64,000 nt of DNA from Prorocentrum cordatum. Its lineage: Eukaryota > Sar > Dinophyceae > Prorocentrales > Prorocentraceae. Below the pieces are notes generated by a model. The model searched no databases. It was not told the DNA's origin and was given only the letters and a program-made list of their open reading frames with translations. Position numbers and translations under genes: made by a program. The DNA is taken from contig CAUYUJ010014604.1 of NCBI GenBank assembly GCA_963575745.1, forward strand, positions 623,023 through 687,022, given 5' to 3'. Shown here piece after piece: positions 19,201 to 30,386 of the stretch; positions within the stretch are counted from its first letter, which is position 1; each line of letters begins with the position of its first letter.

Positions 19201-20429
19201 CCGTGATTACGGGCGGAGACGACCTCGACCCTCCTGGGACTCCTAACGCCCGTCTCCCTGAAGGTACGGGCGCCGACGCCAGTGTCGCGCCCAGCCCCCA
19301 CGCAGCAAACCTCACAGAAGAGACTGGCCTTCAGCCAGGAGGAAGAGAGCGAGAGACGGGCGAGCCTGGTAGCAGTGGCCGCAGAGAGGCGCGCCCTTCC
19401 GCTGAGACGATCGACCGTAACCGGCCTTCCCTGGGAGCGACGACTGGGTGGTACACGGGACTGCCTCGCGCGCCCAACGCTACCAGGCTCTCTGCCGATC
19501 CCGCCGTCGGGGCAGGTTCCCTGGGCGATCGGATCGATCGGATCGATCGCACCAGACCTCCGATCGCCACCGCAGGATCGCCCCGTGCCTCCCCTCCCTC
19601 GCCCACCTCCTCCTCTCTCAATTTTTCCCCTCCCGGCCCACCTCCTGGGCTGGGGCGTCTTGGTGGCCCCCCTGGCGGTCGCGGCCGCGGCGACGAAGAT
19701 CCGTCTCAAGGTCGGGAACGGGGGCCCCTCCGATGGACGGACAACGGCTCCCCTTTCGTGTTGAGATACGTGGGCCACGGAGGTCCCTTCATGGCCGACC
19801 CGCCCTCCTACCCATCCCCTGACCTTGCCCTGGAGGAAGAGGTGCGGAGGGAAAACCAGTTTGCCCCCTCGGAAGCTGAGGGCCCCAGTCAAGCCCAGAG
19901 GGGCAGAGGACAATACGCTGCTGACCTCCACGCTCGATGGCTGGACGCCACAGGGCGCGCGAACGCTGACTGGGCAGCCAGTCGGGAGGCGGACGGGCGC
20001 ATGTGTGGCCCGCGCGTGGCGGGCGCCAGGGTCACTGGCAGGGGGGGTGCCATGAACGCCCTCCGCCGTCACCTTGTGCGCATCGACGGTCCTTGGCGCG
20101 AGTTCCCCGACCGAGGGGCACCGAGGGCCCCGCGCGAGACCAGCAACCTTGAGCTCCTCGCGCACCATGCGTGGAGGGGGCACCGCCCAGGCCACCCGGG
20201 CTTGCGAGCAGGCAGCCCCATGCGTGTGGCTCCAGCAGAAGCCGCCCTCCCTGGACTTGGTTCGCAGCGCGCCACTTCAGCCCCGACCCTTGCTATCCTG
20301 GACGTCTGCTGGCTCGTCTGGTCCGTCACTGGAGGAGACTATGAGGGGCGTCTTGGGGGAGTGCAACCAGACCCGATGCAGGTCCTTGCCCTTCGCTTTG
20401 CGAGCATCACCCATGACCCCAGTATATGA
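16253..20429 (+). pseudogene. Repeat-rich N-terminal region of the giant element polyprotein
   Basis: A first frame (16253-16771, ATG start) gives way to another phase (16548-18758 and 18771-20429), interrupted by an in-frame TAG (18756-18758) inside the fourth 504-bp unit and ended by TGA (20427-20429). Reading continues in the same phase into 20460-23258. About 670 residues are encoded by the 504-bp array (168 codons per unit). The later part has R/G/P-rich sequence with a PPGGRGRGD word and a W/L-rich stretch near residue 500 of the second frame. No known domain is recognised. It may be an ORF1-like nucleic-acid-binding region; this is inference from composition and position only. Confidence 0.5.
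17133..19150 (+). repeat. 504-bp tandem repeat array, four units
   Basis: Units start at GATGGGCCTTCAGCCC-type words at 17133, 17637, 18141 and 18645, with a spacing of exactly 504 bp each time. Each unit carries about six CTTCA-loop hairpins (CGAGC/GCTCG and GGGC/GCCC stems) and recurrent words GCATGTGGCCACGAGCGGCG, CTGGAGTTGACAGC, GACCAGTCAACTCCCTGG and CCCGAAGACTTTCGTCA. Because 504 is divisible by three, the frame is kept through the array, giving a 168-residue repeat. Partial or 501-503-bp units occur at 8338, 9180, 10395, 13926 and 14429. Confidence 0.92.
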
Positions 20430-20459
20430 AGGGAAATACTGGACGCCGATAGCCCCTCC

Positions 20460-23258
20460 GTGACGGAAAGGCAACTGGCGCGCCTCGAGTACGTGACCAT
20501 GGCTGCTGCTGCGCATTACTGTGACATAGGCATGGAGCTCCCGAGCGGATTCGACACAGATAGGATGGTCATGCCCACCAGATCTCCCGATGACGCTGTT
20601 CCCCCGAACAGTAGCGGCCCTAACCGACCAGACGGGACCCAGGACCCCATGGATGACGAGACCATGGAGTATGCGCATAGAGTCCTAATTCATGAGCGCA
20701 GACAAAATATAGTTCACTTTCCGGACCATGGGGACATCAGACAGTGGGCCATCACGAGGGGGAATCTCGGACGGGCTGGGAACGACGTACACTCGAGACG
20801 ACAAGCAGGCAGAGGCCCAGTACCATGGGTAGAGCCCGCCCTCACAGGGATAAACGCCAGCTCAATGGGCATCCCTGGGGTGCCTATTCAAGGGGGCGAC
20901 AGTAGCGACAACGCATGGCCCTGGTCCACCACAGCGCATCGACTACGGTTGCGGGATTTCTTCTGCCCGACACAACGATGCGACTTTTGCGGTTCTTGGA
21001 CGCTCCGAGACCCCACTGGACGACGCTGCATCACCTGCCACAGGTTGGCTAACCCGTGGAGCTACAACCAGGGTGAGCGGCAAGCAGGGGACCTCCCGCC
21101 GGGTCACCCAGATCCAGGCTCGGAGCAGCCACTCAACAGGCGCGCCCTCGACCTCCTGGACACCACCTTGCTGTTGCAGCTTGTCAGAGCGGGCATGCGG
21201 TACGCCCCAATCGCCGATTTTCTCTACTCCCCAACCCAACCTGGCCCTTCCGATTTCACCCCGACCTGGCTCGTGGGCGAACTCCTGGGAGCCTGGAGAC
21301 ATATGGTGGCCCAAGCCTCAGACCTGGCTGAAATCTGGGCGTACGAAGGCACCGTAGCCCTCGAGGACTTCGGAGGCGACTGGCAACTCCGCACAGCAAA
21401 GGTCTCCCTTGCGCTACTCTGTTCCGCGCCAGACTCCTGGGCCCTCAACGTCTGCCAGAAAATGCGTCGCGTCATGAGGGCCAGCCCCGAAGGACGACTA
21501 GACGGCTGGTTCCCTCCGCATCTCTACCGCGACGACCCGGGCACGCACCCGCTATCGCACTGGAGGGGCCCCCAGTCGAGCAGGACAACCGCAACCGTCG
21601 CGATAGGGCCGACCAACTTGATACACCTGGACGACCTCCGCTGGCTGAGCGCCACCATCGGAGGGGACCACCTGGACTGCGCCATAAGCGACACACGAGA
21701 CGGCATGGTCCCCAGCAGACGCTGGTGGCACAACAGGGACAGTCCACATTTCCAGGCAGCCGAGGTCATGAGAGGTGCACTACAAGCTGCAGCGCGCACC
21801 GACTGGCGCCCAATACATGCCCAAATGGGGCAGGGTACCCCCCTGGGAAACCTCGTCACAGACGCCGTTATCCGGCGCTTGGAGACAGACAGTGGGGGCC
21901 GTGGCCACGTGCGTGCTGGGCGCCCCAGCGGTGGGCACTCCCATGGATGTGGACAGCCCCTGGCGCGACAGGAGGGCCCCCACTGGCGGAGAGGGGGTCG
22001 GAGCGACAGCCCCCCACAGACCCCCTCCAGATCCGGTGGAAGACCTACCCACACGGAGCGCTCCCAGCGAGAGGCCTTCATCGACGAGGTGCGGCGAATC
22101 AGGAGAATGGTAGCCAGTAACTCCGTCACCCCAGGTATGCGGTGGAGCAGAATCCTAGTCCCCTTCATATGGGGCACTGCGACGGACAGGGGTCGGAGCG
22201 TGCTCGAGCAGGCCTTTAGGAGCATCAATATCAGTACTACCATCATCGACCAGGCAGCCACTTGGTGGAGATCACGAGGCGTTCTCTCATACAGAGACGC
22301 CCAGGTAGTCCTCGCGTCGGAAGCAGACACGTCTTCCAGGGCCACCAGATCCACTCTCGAGGCGCCCGAATTAGGCAGCTACATTGCACCGCAGCTGCAG
22401 GAACGAATGATGCTGCACCTGGATGCGAATGGCTCCCTACAGACCGCCATCTTGTCAGGGGATCGGCAAGCAGTAGAGGCTGGGGCAAGGGTGCGAGCGG
22501 AGCAGGCTAGGGCCGAGCAGAGGTCGAATCCAAGGAACCACTGGCCCACGTTCGAAGAAAGGGCACGCCCTGGAGCAGAGGCTGCGACCGCGGGGGCTGC
22601 GAGCACAACCACGCCCTGGCATGCGGACGTACGACAGCTGCTCAACCGAGCGAACTTTGCCATCCCTCAGGGCAGGCTACCGCCAGGCAGCGCAAGAGAA
22701 GAGCACCTGGACAGGCTCATCCGCACACTTGACGCCAGACAGCGGGGCGAGGAGGGGGCGGGCAGAGGGGCCATGCCTGCCCCCGAAGGCAGGGCCTCCG
22801 TCAACGGAGATCAGGCACAGTGCCTGGCGCAAAGTTTGCTGCTGGATCACAGGGCAAATGGGCAACCAGGCTCCTGGATCTCCAGAGCCCTGCGGCTCTG
22901 CCTGGCGCCACGCTACTCTCCCCTCCTGAGGCCAGTACTGACTGTGCGGGCAGTGGACTCCCAGCCCTACGACGTACTCTACCGCTGGATGACGAGAACC
23001 GACATACACACGCCGGAGGACGTGGTCACCTGTCTCCGAAGGGAGGCGCTAGAAGCCGATCTAGCACCATACTCTGAACTCACTAACCTGCAAATCCAAG
23101 CCCTCATTTGTCACCTCAGCGAGGCGGCTAGCCTGACACACCTTGACGCTAGCGTCTCTGCCAGAGCCCTCATCGAGAGCCTGGGGGACGGCCTAACCCA
23201 GATTGGCCACCCCCCGGAGACAACGCCAGACTTCCCCCCGAAAACATGGATGTTGTAG
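20460..23258 (+). pseudogene. Unknown 932-codon polyprotein segment with a Cys4 zinc site
   Basis: The frame is continuous with the preceding one except for one TGA at 20427. Around residues 168-205 a zinc-ribbon-like site is visible (FFCPTQRCDFCGS, then RRCITCHRLANPW: C-x4-C-x2-C and C-x2-C). The rest is a mixed, protein-like sequence with several W residues (WLVGELLGAWRHM, GWFPPHLYRDDPG) and an R/E-rich stretch near residues 670-780. I do not recognise a family. It ends at TAG (23256) immediately before the RING-H2 segment, which lies in another frame. Its place upstream of the methyltransferase suggests part of one long element protein. Confidence 0.55.
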
Positions 23259-23272
23259 AAGCTTCCCCCTGA

Positions 23273-24621
23273 GACCTGGACGTAGGTACTCCCCTATGCA
23301 TGGTCTGCAGCGAAAGCATCCTGGGCTTCGCAGAAGTCTTGATGCCGTGCGGCCACTTGTTCCACGCCGAATGCCTGAGCCAGTGGAGGGTGATCCAGCC
23401 AACACAGGCCCATTCCTACAAAGATGTTCCCCAGTAAACTGCCCTAATTGCCGCTCCAACGACAGGGGCAGCATCACCGTAAGGCTGCCAGGGCGAGTCT
23501 GCGACGCTGATGCCGCTGCGGTGGCGGTACCACCAGGCCTGCTGCAACTCCGCGACGGTACCCTAGCCCCGCTACAGCCTTTCCTGGGTCTTCAGGAGCT
23601 AGCCGAGGTCGTCAGACACCTGGCCCTGGACCTGGACTGCCTCAGAGCACAGGCACTCTCCATTCGACGGCCCCACACATATGTTACGCTGTCGGACATG
23701 CGCAGAATCCACGAGCATGTGAGCGGGAGGAGGGCCGCCCTGGAGATGCAACAGGCCCCGATGGACGTGGACGGGACCCCACCCGACGGTGGAGACGACA
23801 CGGACCCCGATGGCACGCATAGCAGTTCGCAGAACCCTGGGACCCCGCCCCCACCACGACCCCTCGGCCCCACTAACAGGACAGATAGGATACGACAAGC
23901 CCCGCGGATCACTTGTGGGAGATGGGCCCTACTTCTCGGACGAAATCCACCAGAGGACGAATTCAGGAGGAGAGGGCCCATGCGGTTTCCGGTGGGACTG
24001 CTAACCACGGCCGTCCGAGACACTGCAGCTGACCTGGTAATTTCCAGAACCGCGTACGTCGGCGATCGAGTAGCCGACGAGACTGGAGTCACGTTCGCAC
24101 TCGCAGGCCCCGACGCCTGGGAGCAGATCAAAGCCTTGGTCACGGAGCGCAGAGACCAGCCCCCTGGGAGCGCCGTCCCAACGATCCTCTTGGTAGACGC
24201 GCAAGCTTCACAGATGGACGCTGCCCTGGCGGCAGCTTCTGCTGCGGGGTGCCCGTGCTGTGTCCTCCCCCTGGCCACTGAGGGAGTGTCATCCCCTGGA
24301 GGACCGGATCCCATCGAGCTCGCGACCCTGGCAAACGCACAGTGGGGCTACCGAGCGACCAGCAGGATCACTCACCTCGTCCCGATCGGTTACCCTTGCC
24401 GAACTGGCAAGCCCAGCCCACCAATGCAACAGCTTTTTGCGGCGCAATTCGACATAGCAGGCAGGACACTGCGCACAATTCTGCCCCCGTCAATAGTCGT
24501 GCACTGGGGAGGGAGGACCGGGGACACCTCTGACGCACTACACATCCTAACCCCCGAGAGCGGCAACGACGGCGTCGTCGCGCAGATCATGCGGTGGAAG
24601 GAAGAGCTAAGGCAATCCTGA
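23273..24621 (+). pseudogene. RING-H2 finger protein segment of the giant element
   Basis: A classic RING-H2 pattern is encoded: C-M-V-C (first Cys 23297-23299), then MPCGHLFHAEC (Cys 23348, last Cys 23372-23374; C-x-H-x2-H-x2-C), then C-P-N-C (23440-23451). The first two parts are in one frame and the last pair in the next (ORF 23203-24621), so a frameshift lies between 23377 and 23437. RING-H2 domains typically bind E2 enzymes and act as ubiquitin ligases. Downstream is about 390 residues of unrecognised sequence, ended by an in-frame TGA (24619-24621), after which the frame continues. A RING finger in a retrotransposon polyprotein is unusual; the frameshift means this copy is probably inactive. 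Confidence 0.7.
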
Positions 24622-24657
24622 AACGGTACGATCACGGCCGAATGGGTCACCACGAGA

Positions 24658-26175
24658 GTGCAACTCCCCAGAGACGAACTGCTAAGGCACCAGGGACTCG
24701 AGATGCTCTTCCATCATGTTCTTCGCTGTCGAGCAGCGAGGCCTATGAGTGGAGAAGACGGCCTGCGCGCCCCCCTGGACAACTTGCAGGCGGCAGCTCA
24801 AATCACCACGCTGGCCCACCAGACGGCGTGCATCTGGAGGACCCACGAGACGAGTGACTCAGTGCACATCCCAGTTCCCCCCAGAGCAATATGCTTAGCC
24901 CACTCCATTGCTTCCGCAACAGCCGGAGCCATGGGGCACAGAGTGGGAATTTACGGGACAGGGCTTCTCCTGCTTGCTACTCCAGAAAGGATTGCCGCTC
25001 CCGTCCTGAGGCACCTCCGGGACGAGCGCCCACGCATCTTTGGAGACGGATCCTCCTCACCAGCACTAGGACCACGCCGCATCCTCCTGGAAGGACCCTG
25101 GGATGGTGGACCCTCATTCGTACGCCTCTCCGACCCCGAGGACGGCTTCCACCTGCGGTGGAACCTCGCAGACATGGGACAAACGCGGCCAACTGACGTC
25201 ATGCAAGCTGTAGAGGCCACCACCGGACCGGACACTGTCGAGCAGGTCTCCACCGTATACGCCTGGTTCCCAGACGTCTCTGATTACAGGTACATGACAC
25301 AAGTTCGCATACGCCTGGCGGCGGCCGACGCCATGGCTGCAGCCTTTGTAGGCACCAGCTGCAAAGTGATCGGAGCCCAGACCATCAGGATCTTCCCCGT
25401 GACGCCATGCAGGGATCCCATGCACAGAGCAGCGGTGGTATCCAGGGAGCTACAGGAGCACGTGGACGCCCTGGCCAGCACCTCCGTCCGGCAAGCCCCC
25501 AGGCGCGCCATTCAGCCCCAAATGCTCGAGATCACCACGATGGATAGGCATGGGACGCAGCTTGGAGAAGTTCGCCCTCGTAGCATGCGCCCAGACGCAT
25601 GGCTCCCTGGGCACAGCACGCTCCGGCTCTACTCAGCCGCGGTCGGCTCGGCGAATGCGCAGATACTAACCCGGCTCTGGCCACTGCCGGACGGCCCGAA
25701 CGGTACCTCGCACCCAGCCAACACCAGAGCCGCCCCACCTGTCATCACAGACGACTGGATCCGGGACAATGCCAGGGCAATGAGCAGGAGCGCACCCAAC
25801 ACGGTACCCGGTGTGTTTCAGGGAAGTGGTCTGCGGGACTACGAGACAGTCTTCCAGCCCGGAGAATACCTGCTCGCGGCAATAGCGGCCAGTGGAGCTG
25901 TCGAGGTCACCACGTACGAGCGGCGAAGCTGGATTCCTCTTCACTTCAGCACCTGGGTGACGATACTCCTCCCCGCGGACGCTGACTTCAGAGCAGCCGC
26001 GAGAGGTGCAGACAGACCACAAGCCAGACTGAAACTGCAGCTTGCCCACTGGTCCAATTCACGTTGCGCGCCTGGACTCCGCCCCTGCGGCGACCCCAAC
26101 TCCCGCCTCCGTGGGACTGCGGGTCAATGCACCTTCCCAACAACCGCTCCCCAGACGCACCACTGCGTCCCTTAA
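24658..26175 (+). pseudogene. Unknown polyprotein segment between RING-H2 and methyltransferase
   Basis: 505 codons in the same phase as 23203-24621, separated only by the TGA at 24619. Composition and codon use look protein-like, with little low complexity. Visible words include GHRVGIYGTGLLLLATPE (residues about 94-111) and an alternating hydrophobic stretch DYRYMTQVRIRLAAADAMAA (about 210-230) that could be the strand-helix unit of a ferredoxin-like fold, but I cannot assign it. It ends with TAA overlapping the next frame (from 26042), implying a shift near 26050-26170. Confidence 0.5.
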
Positions 26176-26587
26176 CCCACTCCCTGGACCAGCCAGGCCC
26201 ACGCGCTTCCCAGAACTAGCTGAGGTGCTTGTGAGCGCAGGTAGACCCTCTCCGGCTGACCTAGTGCGAGCTGACGAGGATGCAGTAGGCATCGCGCGTG
26301 GCATGTTGGGTAGATTCGCTGCAGTTGTCCCTGAGCAAGCGGTCCACGACATGGCGCGGGGTGTGCAGCGCCGGATCGCCCTCGAAATCCGAAGGCAGCT
26401 TGAAGGCCGGCCCATGCAGAGGTACAACTGGGACATGTTTGCCGCAATCTGGATCCTGCAGCTAGCCAACCCGGGGAACCTGGACCGTGACCATGTCTGG
26501 CAACTCATCCGGGAGCTCGGGATACGAGAGGAGGTCACGAGACAGCTCCCCTTCACGCAATGGCTCGTGCCTGAACCGGACGCCTGA
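26042..26587 (+). pseudogene. Linker segment, unknown
   Basis: 181 codons overlap both neighbours (26042-26175 and 26487-26587) in a third phase. The first part is P/A/T-rich. The second half looks helical (AVGIARGMLGRFAAVVPEQA, WDMFAAIWILQLANPGNLD, VWQLIRELGIREEVTRQL). No family was recognised. Two frameshifts are needed to join it to the segments on either side. Confidence 0.45.
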
Positions 26588-29500
26588 ACCTGGCTCAGCA
26601 CACCAACCGTGGCTCGAAGTCCCTGGATCCAGAGGTGCAGACGTTGACGCCGCCACCACGCATCCCATCCCAGAAAATGTCATCAGCGCCCTGGACGCCC
26701 TAATCAACAGGCTCTCAAACCTCCACTGGGAGGAACGGCAGCGCCACGATCCTGGTAGGGTGACTCGGGGACGTAGAGGAGGCTCCCAGGCAACCAGAAC
26801 CACGGGCGCGGGGGTCAGGCCTGTTGACGCTCCAGGTGTGAGCCAGCGCAGAAGCCGCAGCCGGGCGAACAAGGACACGGGGGCCGCAGACGCCCTCGCC
26901 AGCGATGTGAGGCCGTCAACCACTCCAGTTCCTGGATCGACCGCTCCTCCGACAGGCCCTGGGTTCCCGACAACGCCGTCAGTGCAGACAAGGTCAGGCC
27001 CCAACGGTGGACCTATAGGCAGCCCCGTTTCGAACGCGAATGGGACACAACCACAGACCCCGTTGGCTGCACCTGAGCAGGGTGCGACACCACCTTCCTT
27101 GGCCAGACCGACAGGCGGCGGAGAGGCGGACAACGACGTGAGCCGCGAGGGTAACATCAGGCAAACTCCCCCGCGGGTGACTCCTGTGAACCCCGCGACA
27201 CACAGGGGTGGATCTACACGGACCCGTGCCCCGGACCGTGCAACCAGACCGAGCCCTGGCAGCGCAGAAGACCCCGCGCCAACCGAGACCTCTGCCGAGA
27301 CAGCAGGAGTAAGTGGAGCGGGCCCCACAGGCAGTCCCGAGAGCCACACCGGTGCAGACGCGCCCAGAGGCGATCGGACCTCTCCAGTTGGCGCGCATAC
27401 CAGCGCGGAGCAGCCCGCGACTGGGAGCTGTGGAGCCGCGACTCCGGCCAGTACCGGAGACGCGCAGTGTGCACCCGCGACCGCCAGGGCAGCTGATAGT
27501 GGTGGGGCCGGACCCCCGATATCCGCACCTCCACGGGTCCCAGCAGACCCGGCAACAGCCCAGAGCAGGAGACCGCCTCCAGGCACGGTGCAAAGCTGCG
27601 GTAGCGATCCCCTGGGACGAGGAGATACGCCGAGAAGCGGGCCCGAACTCCCTCCGTGCGTGGAAACGGATTGGAGGCGGGAGTACGAAGCCATGGCGCG
27701 CACGCTCAGACAAGCCCAGGTGCACGCCACCGACGGCACCGGTAGCCCCCCCACCGAGGACGAGTGGAACCAAGTGCTCAGCGCGATAGCCTGGGCTGCT
27801 GCGATACCGCAACTTGACAAAACCGTACGGGACCTGCATGAAGACCTTGGCCTCACAATGCGAATTCCAGACGCCTTCGACGCCTATTGGAACACCCACC
27901 CACCCCCTGGAACGCGCAACCCCATGGGCAGGATAATACACACACGCCATGTGGCGCTAACGGCAGACGCAGCCTGTGCCCAACTGAGACAGCTCGCAGT
28001 CAGCCCGGCGTCTCGCTCGGACTGCGTGTCGGCGCCCGAGGCCCCCTTCCAGGGCCTGACACCAGCCATGCTCCGCACCATTTTGCGCGCGGGAGCCGTC
28101 GCGCCATTTACCGACGACAGAGACCAGGTTCTGAGTGAGACAGTAGAGGCTTCTCCAAGGAACCTCCGCAGAACTAGAAGCGCCGCTCGACGCGCCAGCG
28201 CCCCCAGAAGTGCGCGCGCCCCGGCTGAGACCATTGTGAGCACAGCAGACACCAGTGTGGCCAGGCGCGCCCGAATCAGAAGTGCGGCCGGGCCGCGACC
28301 GCCCGAACCCAGCGCCCAGCCGCGCATCACCGCTGCTGACAGGGCACGCAGGAGCCCGTCCCGCCGAGCCCCCCGGGGCAGGGCCGAAGGCACACGCAGG
28401 ACCACACTGCGAGGCACGGCTCGCGCCAGAGCAGCAGGCAACACAAGTAGGGAAAGGGCCACCAGACCAGGCACCAGAGCACCCAATCCAAGGACCCTGG
28501 CCGACCTCTGGGAGCGCTCTCGCCACGGAACAGGCGAAGGCACCCCCACCGGCGTCGCCGGCCGAGGCGTTACAAGACGGGCATCCAGGCCAGCAAGTGC
28601 GGAGGGCGGTCGGACCCGGAGGCCGCGACCCCGACCAGCAGGTTTCACACCAGACGAACCCACTGCGGCTCCCCAGCCTGCCGACGTGCTCCAGCAGGTA
28701 TGGGGGCGACACAGGGGCGGACGAACCGGCCTCTCTCCAGTCGCCCCCGCCGACACGACGCTCGCCGCGTACCAAATCGCAGGTCTGGACAATACGCAGA
28801 TCATCAGCACTCTCAGGACTCTTCAGCAGGACGGCATTGTTTCCAACGGCTCCCCCGACGGTACCTGGGACATCTCGGGACACCTTAGGCTCCACTCAAG
28901 CGTCGACCCCAGGCTTGGGGACGACTGGGCGCTCGACTTCACCCAGCAAACAAGAGCCCGAGTGGTCGACCCTAGACCGAGCCCGAGTGCCGCCTTGGGA
29001 CCGAGCCTACACCTCGTCTCACTCTTCGATGGATGGGGTCTGGCGAGACTTGCGATTGGCGACCTCATGGCCAAAGTTGCCACGGTTCCACGTTTCAGAT
29101 CCTCCGCGTTTGTCGAAGTAAACGAAGAAGCGGCAACCCGAGTCGAGAGGCGTTGGGACCGTGACAACGCTGCACGCTTTGACGGGGGCCCCCCGCACGT
29201 GAGACTAGGAGTCGACGCCTGGGACCTCCTGAGAGGAGACGACGGACAAAATCCCTGGTCCGACCACCTCAGAACCTTGGATCCTGGAAGTCTCCCCGTC
29301 ATCATAGCCGGACTCCCATGTACCAACCTGTCTGCAGCCAGCCAGCACGGAGGACTTGACGGACTGGCAGGCTCTCAGTCAGTGCACTTCTTTGTTGTGC
29401 CGCTCCTATGGAGCATCACGCGTAGGCTCCGCCCGGACGTACGCATCCTAATATGCTGCGAAGGCCCAGCAACGATCCTATCGGCACACAAACAGGCAAT

Positions 29501-30350
29501 GTGCACGGCCCTGGGGGAGCTTCCACTTGACTGGGCGGTTTGCCTGGATGCCGCTCCCACAGTGGCCAGCCCGAGAGATCGCCTATGGTTCAGCAACTGC
29601 CCTCCCGCTGAAGACTTTGTCATGTACCCCCGACTCCCCAGTCCCTGGGAAAGACGGTGGGCCTACAGACCAGACGGGCGCATCCCCACCTGGACCCGAT
29701 CCAAGGCTTCCGCCAATGCCCCCGAGGCCATAGTTCCGTGCAGCTACCAGACGCATCCACTGTGCCTTCTGTACAGCGAAGACAGCAGCTACAGGTGGCT
29801 CCTCCGCGCCCTCTCCAACACCAGGAACGGCATTAAGAACGCACTTGCGGAAACTGGAGCCGAGCGTAGCTTCCAGGGCTGCACAGAAGGATTGGCTCTC
29901 GTCTGTCAAGGTAGAGAGCGGGAGAGCCTGGCCAGCGAAGGAAAGGTGAAGGCCTGGGCAGGATGGCTGCTGGCACACAGAAGAGAGCATGGACTCAGGA
30001 TCCCATCCCCCGAAGAGCGGGCTCGAGCTGTGGGCCTTGGTTCCTACTATTGGTCCTTGGACATTAGGGGGAGGAGGCTCTATGACGCCGTAGGGATCCA
30101 TTGCGACCCGAGGTGCCTCCAACGCAGACTCGCGACCTCCATCCTGGCGCGGGGCAGAAACGAACCCATCCCCGGCCAGCATCACGAGGCTCCGACCGAG
30201 AGACACATGTGGGCCGCATGGAGACAGGCGCGCAGCTTCGCGGATAGAAACTGCCCTTGGGCGCCACTGGCCGAAAACTCCTTTCCGGACGATATAGTCA
30301 GAACCATGCTGCAGCAACAGCTTGCTGATTACGGGTCGCCGCTCCCCTAG
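26487..30350 (+). CDS. C5 cytosine DNA methyltransferase domain in retroelement protein
   Basis: 1287 codons. Residues 1-840 are mostly disordered, T/P/R/A-rich. Residues about 842-1240 are a C5-type DNA methyltransferase: motif I SLFDGWGLARLAIGDL (Asp codon 29028-29030), motif II AFVEVNEEAATRVERRW, motif IV IIAGLPCTNLSAAS with the catalytic Cys (29319-29321, residue 945), motif VI reduced to CCEGPA (Glu kept, the usual E-N-V changed to E-G-P), motif VIII-like PRDRLWFSN, and a PSPEERARAVGL word typical of the region before motif X. P-C-x-x-L-S resembles the DNMT3 form (PCNDLS) rather than PCQ. The domain is intact in frame. It ends at an in-frame TAG (30348-30350) and the endonuclease continues in the same phase. 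DNMT capture by dinoflagellate retrotransposons has been published; whether this is the same family I cannot check. Confidence 0.85.
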   Translation: MTMSGNSSGSSGYERRSRDSSPSRNGSCLNRTPEPGSAHQPWLEVPGSRGADVDAATTHPIPENVISALDALINRLSNLHWEERQRHDPGRVTRGRRGGSQATRTTGAGVRPVDAPGVSQRRSRSRANKDTGAADALASDVRPSTTPVPGSTAPPTGPGFPTTPSVQTRSGPNGGPIGSPVSNANGTQPQTPLAAPEQGATPPSLARPTGGGEADNDVSREGNIRQTPPRVTPVNPATHRGGSTRTRAPDRATRPSPGSAEDPAPTETSAETAGVSGAGPTGSPESHTGADAPRGDRTSPVGAHTSAEQPATGSCGAATPASTGDAQCAPATARAADSGGAGPPISAPPRVPADPATAQSRRPPPGTVQSCGSDPLGRGDTPRSGPELPPCVETDWRREYEAMARTLRQAQVHATDGTGSPPTEDEWNQVLSAIAWAAAIPQLDKTVRDLHEDLGLTMRIPDAFDAYWNTHPPPGTRNPMGRIIHTRHVALTADAACAQLRQLAVSPASRSDCVSAPEAPFQGLTPAMLRTILRAGAVAPFTDDRDQVLSETVEASPRNLRRTRSAARRASAPRSARAPAETIVSTADTSVARRARIRSAAGPRPPEPSAQPRITAADRARRSPSRRAPRGRAEGTRRTTLRGTARARAAGNTSRERATRPGTRAPNPRTLADLWERSRHGTGEGTPTGVAGRGVTRRASRPASAEGGRTRRPRPRPAGFTPDEPTAAPQPADVLQQVWGRHRGGRTGLSPVAPADTTLAAYQIAGLDNTQIISTLRTLQQDGIVSNGSPDGTWDISGHLRLHSSVDPRLGDDWALDFTQQTRARVVDPRPSPSAALGPSLHLVSLFDGWGLARLAIGDLMAKVATVPRFRSSAFVEVNEEAATRVERRWDRDNAARFDGGPPHVRLGVDAWDLLRGDDGQNPWSDHLRTLDPGSLPVIIAGLPCTNLSAASQHGGLDGLAGSQSVHFFVVPLLWSITRRLRPDVRILICCEGPATILSAHKQAMCTALGELPLDWAVCLDAAPTVASPRDRLWFSNCPPAEDFVMYPRLPSPWERRWAYRPDGRIPTWTRSKASANAPEAIVPCSYQTHPLCLLYSEDSSYRWLLRALSNTRNGIKNALAETGAERSFQGCTEGLALVCQGRERESLASEGKVKAWAGWLLAHRREHGLRIPSPEERARAVGLGSYYWSLDIRGRRLYDAVGIHCDPRCLQRRLATSILARGRNEPIPGQHHEAPTERHMWAAWRQARSFADRNCPWAPLAENSFPDDIVRTMLQQQLADYGSPLP

Positions 30351-30386
30351 ACTCGCCTGAAGACCTACGGACGCTGCACCGCGCCC

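Noticed and set aside
26462-28895. Long minus-strand ORFs opposite the methyltransferase gene
   Set aside because: Their composition mirrors the GC-rich sense codons and they carry no motif; the sense strand has the clear domains.
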